Below, piece after piece: positions 18,781 to 28,457 of a stretch of 64,000 bases of DNA (position 1 is its first letter; each line of letters begins with the position of its first letter). A program made the position numbers and the translations under genes. This stretch comes from an uncultured Acidobacteriota bacterium (GTDB lineage Bacteria; Acidobacteriota; Blastocatellia; Pyrinomonadales; Pyrinomonadaceae). The DNA lies in NCBI GenBank assembly GCA_937871585.1, contig CALMPJ010000043.1, positions 1-64,000 of the forward strand. Reading direction: 5' to 3'. A model generated the notes under the pieces. It searched no databases. It saw nothing but the letters and a program-made list of their open reading frames with translations, and was not told the DNA's origin.

Positions 18781-21700
18781 CTACTGTTCCGAGACCCAAT
18801 CGAAATCACTGATGTCGTCGGTTAGCAAAACAACACGTGACGAAGGATTGAACGTATAGCGTTTGGACGCAACATTCAATACGACTGATTGGCCCGCAAG
18901 CAGATCGTCGAAACGGTAGTATCCGAACGATCCTGTTTTCGTAATGCGAACCGTACCGTCCTCTTGGACGAGCGATATCTGAACATTTCGAATTCCGAAT
19001 CCGTCGGCTGTCGTCAGACGTCCAGCAACGCTGGCGAACGACGCGGATGGCGGCAGATAGAAACCGATATCCAACGTATGGTTGTTCGATCCGGCACCAC
19101 CTGTCGTGTGAGCGATGACAGGGAAGTTACCAGCCGGGGAACCAACAGGATTTGCGACCGTTGATGCATCCGAGTCTGAAGCATCATCGTTGCCCAACTG
19201 CGAAGTCTGATCGCGTACCGTCAAGATCAAACCGGCAAGCGGACCGCCGACATTGTAGTTCGCCGGATTATCCAAACGGATCTGATAGGCTGTGTTCGGG
19301 TCAACTCGGCGAGTACATGACGCAGGCATGCTGTATGTCACGACCAGTCTAGGTGCTGCGGCGGCTCCACCGTCCCATGACTCGGCTTCTCTGTACAGAG
19401 CATTCGTAGACGACCCTGTCACACGGAATGCCATTGAGTTACCGCTCGCCCATCCTCCGCGATTAACGATCGCCTGAACGATGTTTGTGAGCGAAGGCGT
19501 GGAGGTGTTTGTGGTCTGATCTTGCGTCCATGCTCCGGGTGACCAGCTTACATCCTGTCCGGAAAGCCAAGTTCGCCCGCTGATGTTATTCGCAGTTGTA
19601 GCGAAAGTAGCGGCGTTATCAACATTCTGACCCTGGATCGTATATGTTGGATTCCCTGCCGATACAGTGCCGCTGTTGTTGGCCGTGAACTGTATGTAAG
19701 CGCTAGTGATCGTTGCTCCTTGCGGAATGGTTATATTGTTAAATCTGACGCCTACATTGTTGTAAGCAGTTCCACCGCCGCCATTGTCTTCGTTGAAAAA
19801 GTCGATGTCGTTACTGTTCAAGGTCACAGCGCCGCCGGTAGTTGCTTGTTCGGCATCATCGGAGCTTGAGTCGACTCTGACATCAACACTGCCCGTCGTA
19901 GTACCGCAGCTGTAGTTGAGCATGTTCGTGTTGTTGGCTCCGCCGAAGATGTAGTGGCCATTGGCATTGGTCGTTGTAGTTCCGATCTGGGCATCAACGG
20001 TTCCGTTGCCGTCGGTGTCGCCCCAAAGCGTGACCGTCGCGTTAGCGACCGGCAGTTCGCCCGGATCTTGAACTCCGTTTCCGTTTGAATCTCGCCATAT
20101 GCGATTTCCGATCTCGATCGGCGACTGATTACACATCGCAACGAGCGATCCGAGGCCATTCGTCTTACCAAAATCCGGCTGGCCAACACCTCCGAGACCA
20201 TTGTAGATGCGATATGCACGGTCGGCGTTTCCGGTGTTGTTGTTCCAGAGGCGAATACCACCGTCGAACGTCGCACCGCTGTCGATCGTTCTGCTGATCG
20301 GATCGAGCAATGTAGACATTACGTGCTGGCGGCCGGGAATGTACAATAGTGAACCCCACGATACTTCGTCGTGATAGTTCGCTCCGTTCGGCGTCAGGCA
20401 GAAATCGTCTTGGTGGTAGAATTCGCCTTCGCCAGGGCCTTGACCGGTATTTTGCGGAGCCGTGCCGGTACCGCCGCAGCGGCCATTGCTCTCAAGTGTC
20501 CACGATCCGAATGTGCCGCAAGCACGAAGCGTATCACCGGCCGTTCGTTTCGCATCAGGGCCTGCATCCAACGCAGCATCGCCTGTGCGGTCGCGAACGC
20601 CAAGGACCATATTCCCGTTCTCGAACTCGATATCGGTCAACATTGGCATCGGAAATGCGAAAGGTGTTTGCATCGTCGCGACCCAAGGACGCCACTCGGC
20701 GGCAACGCTCGGATCCGCGAAACCGCGATTGTAGTTGAGCGGTGCCGAGAACGATGGAGTTGCGGTTATCGCCAAAGTTGTCGGATTTACGGCAAAGACG
20801 TACGCGAATAGGTTTGCCGCACTTGCAGTGCCGGTCTCGGACGTACAGACAACACCGATGTAAACTGTTCCGCGATAATACGTGACGGCAAACGGTCGCT
20901 TATTGTTATTGTCCGCGCAATTTGCACTTGTTCCGCCCGGAGTAGGCAATGTTAGCGACGTCACTGACGCACTGCTGCCAAGGTTTGCACCGGTTGTAGG
21001 ATTCAATGCATAAAGGCGACGGTCTTGTAGATTCATTACGAAGAGGCGGCTATTGTCATCAGCCAATGCCATTCCGCCTAAGCTTGTTTTGCCTGTCGCA
21101 TCCCAGCCCGCGTCACCGTTGTCGCTCGAGTAGTCGAGAACATCGTGGCTGTTGGTCGTCGCGTTTGGCACCGTAAATGTTGAGACAACAGCGCTTGTCG
21201 CAGGGTTTACGACATAGATCGCTCCCGGATCATCTGAATCGTTTAGGATCCCATTGGCTCCGGGACCGAAACCTGAGTGCTTCTTAAAGTATGACGCAAC
21301 GTAGATTCTGTTAGTAGCACGGTTGTAAGCGATCGAATTGATCGTTCCAAGCGTCGCTGCCGTTGTGGTCAGAGAATGCGTCAGAGGATTGTCGTAATTG
21401 GAGACCGTTGTGTCCGTGTAGGTTGTTCCCGCCAAATACGGGAAATCATACAAAACAGCGTTGTTCGCGTAGGTTCCGTTCGATGCACCTTGAGCGTATC
21501 GCGGTATTACGATCGTCGGATTGTTCTGGCAATAATCCTCCGCACGAGTTACGGCAAGATTGACGTTCGACGTGTTTAGATTGTTTACAAAGTGAACAGT
21601 CGAGCCAGCGTCTGTAGCTGTTCCACCAAGCACCGAATCGTTGCTTCGAGCCGAAGGTGTAAATCCGCTAGGCAGTGTCGTGAACTCGACGCGATATGGC

Positions 21701-22038
21701 CCCGTTCCACCGGCAACCAGACTATAAGTTCCGTTTGCAGCCGATGTTGCAGTGCCTTGAAGTGCACCAACTGAATCGTAGGCCGAAACGGTAACGTTGG
21801 CGACACCAACATCGATCGATTCAGTTCCGGACGCCGTATCGTAGGCACCGTTTTGGTTAAAATCCTGAAAGACGCGGCCCGTGATCGTGCCGGCCATCAT
21901 TACCTCGGACATATTCTCGTCGCGCGAAAACTGCGCGTGCGACGGTGACGAATACCAAAAGACGAATGTCAAAGCAACAATGGCAGTGACGGACAGTAGT
22001 GCCGCAGCGTGGCGGACAGAGAAATACGTACGATTCAT
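18781..22038 (-). CDS. giant secreted SdrD_B-like protein with inserted beta domain and C-terminal module
   Basis: About 1085 residues from the ATG at 22038, chosen because the signal peptide (FSVRHAAALLSVTAIVAL to SHAQ) starts there; the frame extends to 22089. Order: an SdrD_B/Cna-like domain (GTITGRVFQDFNQNGAYD), a long propeller-like region with ADDNSRLFVMNLQDRRLYALNP, a second SdrD_B-like domain (IEIGNRIWRDSNGNGVQDPGE) and a final carboxypeptidase-regulatory-like module ending FDWVSEQ. The second SdrD_B domain is interrupted by about 200 residues resembling a CBM96/DNRLRE-type beta domain (ADRA-like VDVRVDSSSDDAEQ to PRLVVTYS). No SD sequence is evident. A strong terminator lies downstream. 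Surface or matrix role is inferred. Confidence 0.85.
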   Translation of the reverse strand: MNRTYFSVRHAAALLSVTAIVALTFVFWYSSPSHAQFSRDENMSEVMMAGTITGRVFQDFNQNGAYDTASGTESIDVGVANVTVSAYDSVGALQGTATSAANGTYSLVAGGTGPYRVEFTTLPSGFTPSARSNDSVLGGTATDAGSTVHFVNNLNTSNVNLAVTRAEDYCQNNPTIVIPRYAQGASNGTYANNAVLYDFPYLAGTTYTDTTVSNYDNPLTHSLTTTAATLGTINSIAYNRATNRIYVASYFKKHSGFGPGANGILNDSDDPGAIYVVNPATSAVVSTFTVPNATTNSHDVLDYSSDNGDAGWDATGKTSLGGMALADDNSRLFVMNLQDRRLYALNPTTGANLGSSASVTSLTLPTPGGTSANCADNNNKRPFAVTYYRGTVYIGVVCTSETGTASAANLFAYVFAVNPTTLAITATPSFSAPLNYNRGFADPSVAAEWRPWVATMQTPFAFPMPMLTDIEFENGNMVLGVRDRTGDAALDAGPDAKRTAGDTLRACGTFGSWTLESNGRCGGTGTAPQNTGQGPGEGEFYHQDDFCLTPNGANYHDEVSWGSLLYIPGRQHVMSTLLDPISRTIDSGATFDGGIRLWNNNTGNADRAYRIYNGLGGVGQPDFGKTNGLGSLVAMCNQSPIEIGNRIWRDSNGNGVQDPGELPVANATVTLWGDTDGNGTVDAQIGTTTTNANGHYIFGGANNTNMLNYSCGTTTGSVDVRVDSSSDDAEQATTGGAVTLNSNDIDFFNEDNGGGGTAYNNVGVRFNNITIPQGATITSAYIQFTANNSGTVSAGNPTYTIQGQNVDNAATFATTANNISGRTWLSGQDVSWSPGAWTQDQTTNTSTPSLTNIVQAIVNRGGWASGNSMAFRVTGSSTNALYREAESWDGGAAAAPRLVVTYSMPASCTRRVDPNTAYQIRLDNPANYNVGGPLAGLILTVRDQTSQLGNDDASDSDASTVANPVGSPAGNFPVIAHTTGGAGSNNHTLDIGFYLPPSASFASVAGRLTTADGFGIRNVQISLVQEDGTVRITKTGSFGYYRFDDLLAGQSVVLNVASKRYTFNPSSRVVLLTDDISDFDWVSEQ

Positions 22039-22180
22039 AATCAATTCGAGTTCTTGGGTTAGGACTTGGCTGGATGGGAAATGGCCCAAGGAAGGTGCCT
22101 AGAGTTGGCCGCGTAACACACGACCACAGACAGTCTACGATACGGAGCTAAACAATGTCAAACATTTTTGTGCGCCCAAG

Positions 22181-22723
22181 TTATTGTTTTTTGAGATGTT
22201 CCGCGAACTGTTTTCGAAACTTCGCGACCTTAGGAGCAACCACGGCGGCGCAATATGGCTGGTTAGGATTATTGGCGAAATATTCCTGATGATAGTTCTC
22301 GGCAGGCCAAAATTTGTCGAACGCGGTTACCTCAGTGACGATAGGATTGTCGTAGATCTCCGCTGCATTTATTTCGGCGATGATCTCGTGAGCAGTTTCC
22401 CGTTGATCTCCTGAATGATAGAAGATCGCTGAACGATAGGACGTTCCGATGTCATTACCTTGCCGATTTAGCTGAGTTGGGTCGTGAACCGTGAAATACA
22501 CACGAAGAAGATCGGCAAACGACAGATGCAAAGGATCGAACTCTATCTGTACAACCTCAGCGTGTCCGGTAGTTTCGGAGCAAACTTCCTGATATGTCGG
22601 GTTCTCTTTGTGTCCGCCGCTGTAGCCGGAAACTACGTCTTCGACGCCAACAAGGTCATCGAAAACTGCCTCAACACACCAAAAACATCCTGCCGCTAAC
22701 GTTGCTGTCTCAAGTTCTGCCAT
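22181..22723 (-). CDS. msrA: peptide methionine-(S)-sulfoxide reductase
   Basis: A 180-residue MsrA. The catalytic GCFWC motif has its nucleophile at C13, and GYSGG, NPTYQEVCSETTGHAEVVQIEFDP and YHQEYFANNP follow in family order. It reduces S-methionine sulfoxide in proteins or free. There is no signal peptide, so it is cytoplasmic, and no fused MsrB. The start overlaps the stop of the upstream mtnB-like gene by one base (TAATG), indicating translational coupling. C53 (EVCSE) is a candidate resolving residue; the usual C-terminal resolving cysteine pair is not obvious. Confidence 0.95.
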   Translation of the reverse strand: MAELETATLAAGCFWCVEAVFDDLVGVEDVVSGYSGGHKENPTYQEVCSETTGHAEVVQIEFDPLHLSFADLLRVYFTVHDPTQLNRQGNDIGTSYRSAIFYHSGDQRETAHEIIAEINAAEIYDNPIVTEVTAFDKFWPAENYHQEYFANNPNQPYCAAVVAPKVAKFRKQFAEHLKKQ

Positions 22724-23340
22724 TATTGTTTCTCGTTTACCGCGATCTCGAATAGAAATTCCAATATTTCAATATTCGTCCGAGCCTGCTTCACGGTTTC
22801 ACCCCAAGTATACAATCCGTGTTTGCGAATGAATATACCGACAGCAGAAATATCGTCGGAAAGCACATTTGCTATCACGTGCGACAAAGCGACGTGATCT
22901 TTTGAATTATCAATAATCGGAACACGGGCCGACTGGTCAAATCGATCGATACCGTCGAGACTCGCCAACGCTTCGTAACCCGAGAACTCGAGCACGCCGT
23001 CTACATAATTCTTGTCCGTCAAAATAATGCCGGGAACGCTCTGTGAGTACAGCACACACCGAGCTCGCGGACGCATTCGGTAGATCGCGAGGTGAAGCAG
23101 CGAACCATCCGACGGCCGGCCAAAGCCTTGTAAGATCTCGGCGTCTTCGTCCAGTTCTAGGAAGTTCGTTTCGTCCAGATCACCGATGTCGTCACCGGCC
23201 GACGTTATACATAGACGAGTTGGTTTACGAGCAAGCAGCACGCTGAAATTGCCGCTCGATCCACGAAGCCATCCTCGGCCATGAAATGAACGGCCTACTA
23301 TTGCAAGTTCTTCAGTAAGAGAATTTTGTTTTGCGGGCAT
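22723..23340 (-). CDS. mtnB: MtnB-like class II aldolase with missing zinc ligands
   Basis: A 205-residue class II aldolase/adducin-fold protein that follows methylthioribulose-1-phosphate dehydratase (MtnB) along its length: GSSGNFSV, ITSAGDD, RPSDGSLLHLAIYR, GYEAL, VPIIDNSKD and HGLYTWGE. MtnB binds zinc through an HxH in AVLHTHS plus the later His. Here that segment reads CVLYSQSV, so both HxH histidines are replaced (Y and Q); only the HGLYTWG histidine remains. The codons TAC TCA CAG were checked on the DNA. It may be inactive, use another chemistry, or be decaying. It is coupled to msrA by a 1-bp overlap. No other methionine-salvage gene is in view. Confidence 0.8.
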   Translation of the reverse strand: MPAKQNSLTEELAIVGRSFHGRGWLRGSSGNFSVLLARKPTRLCITSAGDDIGDLDETNFLELDEDAEILQGFGRPSDGSLLHLAIYRMRPRARCVLYSQSVPGIILTDKNYVDGVLEFSGYEALASLDGIDRFDQSARVPIIDNSKDHVALSHVIANVLSDDISAVGIFIRKHGLYTWGETVKQARTNIEILEFLFEIAVNEKQ

Positions 23341-23485
23341 AAATAAAGCTGGCTCTATGATCGGCTCTATCTATAGTCTGAAAGGAAAATCGTAATTTTT
23401 CAATAGAATTCTGCTCGGTTTAATAGTTTAATTTCCAAACAACAATAATCTGAGCTGATTTGCCCACGTTCGGCCATCGACGTAT
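23341..23485. promoter_or_regulatory. divergent intergenic region mtnB-like / anchor-J gene
   Basis: This 145-bp AT-rich gap separates two divergent starts and must hold both promoters. TTTAATAGTTTAATTT-type stretches lie in the middle, but no confident -35/-10 pair can be assigned on either strand. No SD is clear before 23486. Confidence 0.4.
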
Positions 23486-24487
23486 ATGCGAGTAGTTAAT
23501 AGTATTTTTGTGCTGATCTTGACGGCACTAGTGTCTGTTTATGGAGTAGGTGCACAGTCTTTTAGTGAGAATTTTGATACCGTAATGCCGAGCGGTTGGA
23601 GTAGTCAGAATAACAGCGTGGCCGGTGCGACCGGCTGGTTTGCTGGAAACACGACTGTTTTTGGTTCGCAAGCCGGGGCCGCATCATCATACATTGGTGC
23701 AAATTTCCAAAACACGACCGGTGCGAATACGATCAGCAACTGGCTGATCTCGCCAATAAGAGTTTTTCGAAATGGCGATACGATCAGGTTTTATACTCGT
23801 ACGGTGACAACAGGCGGATTTCCGGATCGGCTTCAACTTCGGCTGTCGTTAGCGGGCGACAGCGTTAGGGTTGGCAGTTCCGCAACCAGTGTCGGCGACT
23901 TCACCACACTTTTACTCGATATTAACCCGACATACACCACGACCGATTATCCTACGACTTGGACACAGTATACAGCCACGATCTCAGGCCTTGCGGCAAA
24001 TACCGCCGGTCGAGTTGCATTTCGTTACTTTGTTGAGAACGGCGGGCCGCTAGGCGTGAATTCGGATTACATCGGAATCGATTCATTCCAATACACATCG
24101 CTCGGACCGACCTCGGGAACCGCATTTGTCGCGGGGCGCATATTGACGCCGGAAGGCAACGGACTACGTAATGCGGTCGTTTCCGTGACGGACCAAACAG
24201 GGCAGACGATATCGACCCGAACAGGAAGCTTTGGCTATTTTCGATTCGACGGCATCGAATCGGGACAATCAGTTGTTTTGATCGTGAACTCGAAACGATT
24301 CCACTTTGATCCTGTGGTTCTAAACGTAAATGGCTCGATCTTCGATCTTGAGGTAACGGGACAGGATCCGCTACCGTTGGCAGACGAATTTGCCGCGTCC
24401 GGGAATCTTGAGAACGATTTGTCGCTCGTTAAGGATCACAATGTTCGGCGAGTTTTTCCACGCATAGAATCGTGCGTAAACCCTTGA
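23486..24487 (+). CDS. secreted choice-of-anchor-J protein with C-terminal module
   Basis: A 333-residue exported protein. A signal peptide (to about VGAQS, residue 25) is followed by a cleaved-adhesin/choice-of-anchor-J domain (about 27-205; SENFDTVMPSGW, SNWLISPI, DYIGIDSFQY) and a carboxypeptidase-regulatory-like module (about 212-292; GNGLRNAVVSVTD, TRTGSFGYFRFDGIESGQS, SKRFHF). In the two sister proteins the module is the extreme C-terminus; here about 43 further residues follow, and they are encoded antisense to the end of the convergent gene (117-bp overlap). The extension has no recognisable fold and may reflect a lost stop codon. Confidence 0.82.
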   Translation: MRVVNSIFVLILTALVSVYGVGAQSFSENFDTVMPSGWSSQNNSVAGATGWFAGNTTVFGSQAGAASSYIGANFQNTTGANTISNWLISPIRVFRNGDTIRFYTRTVTTGGFPDRLQLRLSLAGDSVRVGSSATSVGDFTTLLLDINPTYTTTDYPTTWTQYTATISGLAANTAGRVAFRYFVENGGPLGVNSDYIGIDSFQYTSLGPTSGTAFVAGRILTPEGNGLRNAVVSVTDQTGQTISTRTGSFGYFRFDGIESGQSVVLIVNSKRFHFDPVVLNVNGSIFDLEVTGQDPLPLADEFAASGNLENDLSLVKDHNVRRVFPRIESCVNP

Positions 24488-24877
24488 GGCCACAAAGAGT
24501 AGAATACCAATAGCGAATGGGATCGAAGACCAGCCAATTCCGACATATTGAGACACTACTATTGATAAAACGAAACTTACTAGTAATGCTACAAGTCCCA
24601 CCAAGACGGATATTTGTTGTCGTTTGAATACACCTCTAAATCGACCGATACAACTCGTGCAGAATGGTGCGATCACTGAATGTGGTTTGTTGAGGACATG
24701 CTCAGCGATAATGCTCACGCCGCCCGCTAATTTCGCAAATTGCGCCACCGGACTGTTTTCAGTTTCCTCGAATTTATATGACTTAACATTGGTCTGAAGG
24801 CCACAGACAATGCAAAATGCAAAAGGTAAATGCACCACACCATCTGATTCTGAGAGCTTTACGTCATGTTTCATCAT
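24371..24877 (-). CDS. CxxC-containing membrane protein, unknown function
   Basis: A 168-residue protein. The N-terminal part has two CxxC pairs (CIVC near residue 22 and CTSC near residue 73) that could bind zinc as a split ribbon. Two membrane segments follow (about 87-108 and 113-130), then a short basic C-terminal domain. The topology resembles small membrane proteins of unknown function in related bacteria, but I cannot name a family. Its last 117 bp overlap the 3' end of the anchor-J gene on the other strand. Codon pattern and start (ATG, with a second ATG next to it) are ordinary. Confidence 0.65.
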   Translation of the reverse strand: MMKHDVKLSESDGVVHLPFAFCIVCGLQTNVKSYKFEETENSPVAQFAKLAGGVSIIAEHVLNKPHSVIAPFCTSCIGRFRGVFKRQQISVLVGLVALLVSFVLSIVVSQYVGIGWSSIPFAIGILLFVASRVYARFYAWKNSPNIVILNERQIVLKIPGRGKFVCQR

Positions 24878-24954
24878 TGTCTGCCGAAGATGCTAGGAAA
24901 CAAGAATCATAGTGGTAATTTAGATTAGGACCGATTTAAAAAATCTCCATTACG

Positions 24955-26907
24955 TTACTCTTCGTCTTGCCGTAGAGCTTCGAGAACCGATAGATCCTCA
25001 AGCGTCGTTACGTCTCCCGCAACTGCACCGCCGGCTGCCAGTTCCCGGAGCAAACGCCGCATGATCTTGCCCGAACGCGTTTTTGGCAACGCATCTGTAA
25101 ATCGAATATCGTCGGGCTTTGCCAGAGAGCCTATCTCTTTGGCGACGTGAGCTCTCAATTCGTTCTTCAATTCGTCGCTACCTGTACGGCCGCCTTCGAG
25201 CGTTACAAATGCCGCGATGGCTTGGCCTTTTATGTCGTCAGGACGGCCGACGACGGCTGCTTCTGCAACAGTTTCGTGCGAGACAAGCGCGGATTCGATC
25301 TCTGCGGTTCCCAAGCGATGACCACTGACATTTATCACGTCATCGACTCGGCCCATGATCCAAAAATAGCCGCGATCGTCACGTCGGGCACCGTCACCGG
25401 CAAAGTAGTAACCCGGGATTTCGGACCAATACGCTTGTTTGTAACGTTCGTCGTCGCCCCATAAAGTTCGCAGCATCGACGGCCATGGATGCGTCGCGAC
25501 GAGATAGCCGCCTTCGTTCGGGCCGACCGGTTTTCCGGCTTTAGTGACAACATCAAGCATAATTCCCGGCAATGGCCGCGTCGCAGTTCCGGGAACCGTC
25601 GGCGTTGCTCCGGGCAATGGCGAGATCATCGCGGCTCCGGTTTCAGTCTGCCACCAAGTATCGACGATCGGACATCGTTCTTTGCCGATGACCGAGTGAT
25701 ACCACATCCAAGCCTCAGGATTTATCGGTTCGCCGACGGTTCCGAGCAGTCTCAGGCTCGAGAGATCATGCTTCAACGGATACTGCTCGCCCCATTTGAT
25801 GAATGCTCGAATGGCGGTCGGTGCGGTGTAAAAGATCGTCACGCGATTACGCTCGATTATGTCCCAGAAGCGGTCGAAATCGGGAAAGTTCGGTGCTCCC
25901 TCGTACATCATCACCGTCGCACCATTCGCTAACGGGCCGTAAACGACATAGCTATGGCCCGTGACCCAACCGATATCTGCAGTGCACCAATAGACGTCTT
26001 CGTCCTTCATGTCGAAGACCATCTTCGTTGTATAAGCCGCCTGCGTCAGGTAGCCGCCGGTCGTGTGTAAGATGCCCTTCGGCTTTCCGGTCGTGCCAGA
26101 GGTGTAGAGAATGTATAGCGGATGTTCGCTGTCGAGCTCGACTGCGGGACAATTCGCATCGACCGTCGCCATCATCTCATGCCACCAATGATCGCGTCCC
26201 GGACGCATCGCAACCTCGCTTCCTGTTCGTTTGTAAACAACCGTTCCCGTGACAGTCGGACAATGTTCTACGGCTTCGTCAACGACAGGTTTCAGCATTA
26301 TTTCGCTGCCGCGACGAAAGCCGCCGTCGGCCGTGACGATCAGATTACAGCCGCCGTCATTCACTCGATCGCGAATCGCGTCGGCAGAAAACCCGCCAAA
26401 AATAACGGTGTGTGTCGCGCCGATCCGAGCACACGCAAGCATCGCGATCGCAAGTTCCGGCACGAGCGGCATATACAGAGCGACACGGTCGCCGGTTTCG
26501 ACTCCGAGTTTCTTCAGCACGTTCGCGAATTTACAAACTTCGTGATGAAGCTGCAGATATGTCAGCGTTCGTTGCTCGCCCGGTTCGCCTTCCCAGATGA
26601 ATGCCGCTTTGTTCTTTCGAGATGTCGTCAAATGACGATCGAGACAGTTATACGCGATGTTGATCTTGCCGCCGACGAACCATTTGGCGAAAGGTTCGTT
26701 CCATTCAAGAGTCGTGTGCCACGGTTCAAACCAATGCAATTCCTCCGCCTGCTTTGCCCAAAACGCGGGCACATCGGCTGCTGCCTCGGCGTAAATTCGT
26801 TCGTATTCCTCAAAACTTTTGATGTGTGCATTAGCCGAAAATTCGGCTGAAGGCGCAAATACGCGATCTTCGGAAAGTATTGATTCAATGGCGGTTTGTT
26901 CGGACAT
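24955..26907 (-). CDS. acs: acetyl-CoA synthetase (AMP-forming)
   Basis: A 650-residue Acs, full family length. The AMP-binding loop [19 protein letters not shown] lies near residue 270, the CoA and acetate site motifs [10 protein letters not shown] and [10 protein letters not shown] later, and the C-terminal [11 protein letters not shown] motif contains the lysine that protein acetyltransferases modify to switch the enzyme off. It activates acetate to acetyl-CoA through acetyl-AMP. The gene is divergent from xylG with only 32 bp between the two starts, so the promoters overlap or lie inside the coding ends. No acetyltransferase or deacetylase gene is nearby. Confidence 0.97.
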   Translation of the reverse strand: MSEQTAIESILSEDRVFAPSAEFSANAHIKSFEEYERIYAEAAADVPAFWAKQAEELHWFEPWHTTLEWNEPFAKWFVGGKINIAYNCLDRHLTTSRKNKAAFIWEGEPGEQRTLTYLQLHHEVCKFANVLKKLGVETGDRVALYMPLVPELAIAMLACARIGATHTVIFGGFSADAIRDRVNDGGCNLIVTADGGFRRGSEIMLKPVVDEAVEHCPTVTGTVVYKRTGSEVAMRPGRDHWWHEMMATVDANCPAVELDSEHPLYILYTSGTTGKPKGILHTTGGYLTQAAYTTKMVFDMKDEDVYWCTADIGWVTGHSYVVYGPLANGATVMMYEGAPNFPDFDRFWDIIERNRVTIFYTAPTAIRAFIKWGEQYPLKHDLSSLRLLGTVGEPINPEAWMWYHSVIGKERCPIVDTWWQTETGAAMISPLPGATPTVPGTATRPLPGIMLDVVTKAGKPVGPNEGGYLVATHPWPSMLRTLWGDDERYKQAYWSEIPGYYFAGDGARRDDRGYFWIMGRVDDVINVSGHRLGTAEIESALVSHETVAEAAVVGRPDDIKGQAIAAFVTLEGGRTGSDELKNELRAHVAKEIGSLAKPDDIRFTDALPKTRSGKIMRRLLRELAAGGAVAGDVTTLEDLSVLEALRQDEE

Positions 26908-26939
26908 ATGAGTTGAGTATAAAGTATCTCTAAGACCCT

Positions 26940-28457
26940 ATGCCACTGTTAGAGATGCGTGACATCGTCAAGGAATTTCCCGGCGTCAAGGCCCTTGACG
27001 GCGTGAGCTTTACGCTCGACGCGGGCGAGTTTCATTCGCTGGTCGGCGAGAATGGTGCGGGCAAATCGACGCTGATGAAGGTGCTCTCGGCGGTCTATCC
27101 GCACGGAACTTACGAAGGCGATATCTTGATCGATGGAACTGTAAGGCACTTTCGCGGAATCCGCGATTCTGAGGCCGCGGGCGTCGCGATCATCTTTCAG
27201 GAATTGTCGCTTGTAAAGGAACTTACCGTTGGCGAGAACATCTTCCTCGGACAGGAACCACAAAAGTTCGGCGTTATAGATTGGGCAGAACTATATCATC
27301 GTGCATCGTCGCTATTGAGAGACCTCGAACTCGATCTCGATCCGCGAGTTCATGCCGGAAGCCTTGGTATCGGGCAACAACAATTGGTTGAGATCGCGAA
27401 AGCCTTAAGCAAAGACGCTCGAATTCTTGTGCTCGACGAGCCGACCGCCGCGTTGACCGAATCTGAGGTAGAGACTTTGTTCGGAATTCTCGAAAAGCTT
27501 CAAGCAAAAGGCGTCGGTATGATCTATATCTCGCATAAGCTCGACGAGGTTTTTCGCCTGAGCGATACGATCACGGTGCTTCGCGACGGGCGAACTGTCG
27601 GCACGCACAAAGCCGCCGATCTGACGAAAGACAAGGTCATCGCTGCAATGGTCGGCCGCGAAGTTGGTGACATATATCCGAAACCCGATCACGAACGCGG
27701 CGACGTGGCGATGCGAGTCAGCGGTGTGACCGTTTATGACCTAGACGACTCAAACAAAAAGCTGGTCGATGACGTTTCTTTCGAAGTTCGACGCGGCGAG
27801 ATCCTCGGCATCGCCGGCCTGATGGGAGCCGGACGAAGCGAGACGTTAACGGCTATTTTTGGCGGATGGCTGGGCCGAAGCCATGGCCTGATTGAGGTCG
27901 ATGGCTTGCCAAAGCGGTTTCATTCTCCTAAAGACGCGATCGCCGCCGGTCTCGGTTTTGTAACAGAAGACCGCAAACGTTTCGGTCTGCTGCTCGATCA
28001 GACGATCGTCGATAATATGACTTTAGCTAGCCTCGACAAGGTTTCGGGTAGCTTCTTGACTGATCGAACTCGCGAAACGAAGGCAGTGTCTGGACAGATC
28101 ACAGGGCTTGGTATCAAGACGCCATCCGCATTTACAGTAGCCGGAACATTGAGTGGCGGCAATCAGCAGAAGGTCGTGCTTGGCAAATGGCTGCTGACCG
28201 AACCAAAGGTTCTATTCCTTGACGAACCAACTCGCGGCATTGACGTCGGTGCAAAACAAGAGATATACGCCGAGATCAATCGGTTCGCGAAACAGGGGCT
28301 TGCGATCGTTCTCGTATCATCAGAATTGCCCGAATTACTTGGCCTGTCGGATCGCGTTGTCGTCCTGCACGAAGGCCAAGTTACCGCAGAATTCGAACGA
28401 GAAAACGCATCACCTGAGAAAGTAATGGCGGCCGCAACGGGCCAGATCGGACAATAA
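26940..28457 (+). CDS. xylG: sugar ABC transporter ATPase, XylG type
   Basis: A 505-residue tandem ATPase. Domain 1 has Walker A GENGAGKST, signature SLGIGQQQLVEIAKAL and Walker B ILVLDEPTAAL. Domain 2 has a degenerate Walker A (GLMGAGRSE), signature LSGGNQQKVVLGKWL and VLFLDEPTRGIDVGAKQEIY. This layout and length match XylG/RbsA-type ATPases of CUT2 sugar importers. It pairs with the permease whose start overlaps its stop by one base (TAATG). Substrate assignment to xylose rests on overall resemblance to XylG and is not certain. No periplasmic binding-protein gene adjoins. Confidence 0.9.
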   Translation: MPLLEMRDIVKEFPGVKALDGVSFTLDAGEFHSLVGENGAGKSTLMKVLSAVYPHGTYEGDILIDGTVRHFRGIRDSEAAGVAIIFQELSLVKELTVGENIFLGQEPQKFGVIDWAELYHRASSLLRDLELDLDPRVHAGSLGIGQQQLVEIAKALSKDARILVLDEPTAALTESEVETLFGILEKLQAKGVGMIYISHKLDEVFRLSDTITVLRDGRTVGTHKAADLTKDKVIAAMVGREVGDIYPKPDHERGDVAMRVSGVTVYDLDDSNKKLVDDVSFEVRRGEILGIAGLMGAGRSETLTAIFGGWLGRSHGLIEVDGLPKRFHSPKDAIAAGLGFVTEDRKRFGLLLDQTIVDNMTLASLDKVSGSFLTDRTRETKAVSGQITGLGIKTPSAFTVAGTLSGGNQQKVVLGKWLLTEPKVLFLDEPTRGIDVGAKQEIYAEINRFAKQGLAIVLVSSELPELLGLSDRVVVLHEGQVTAEFERENASPEKVMAAATGQIGQ

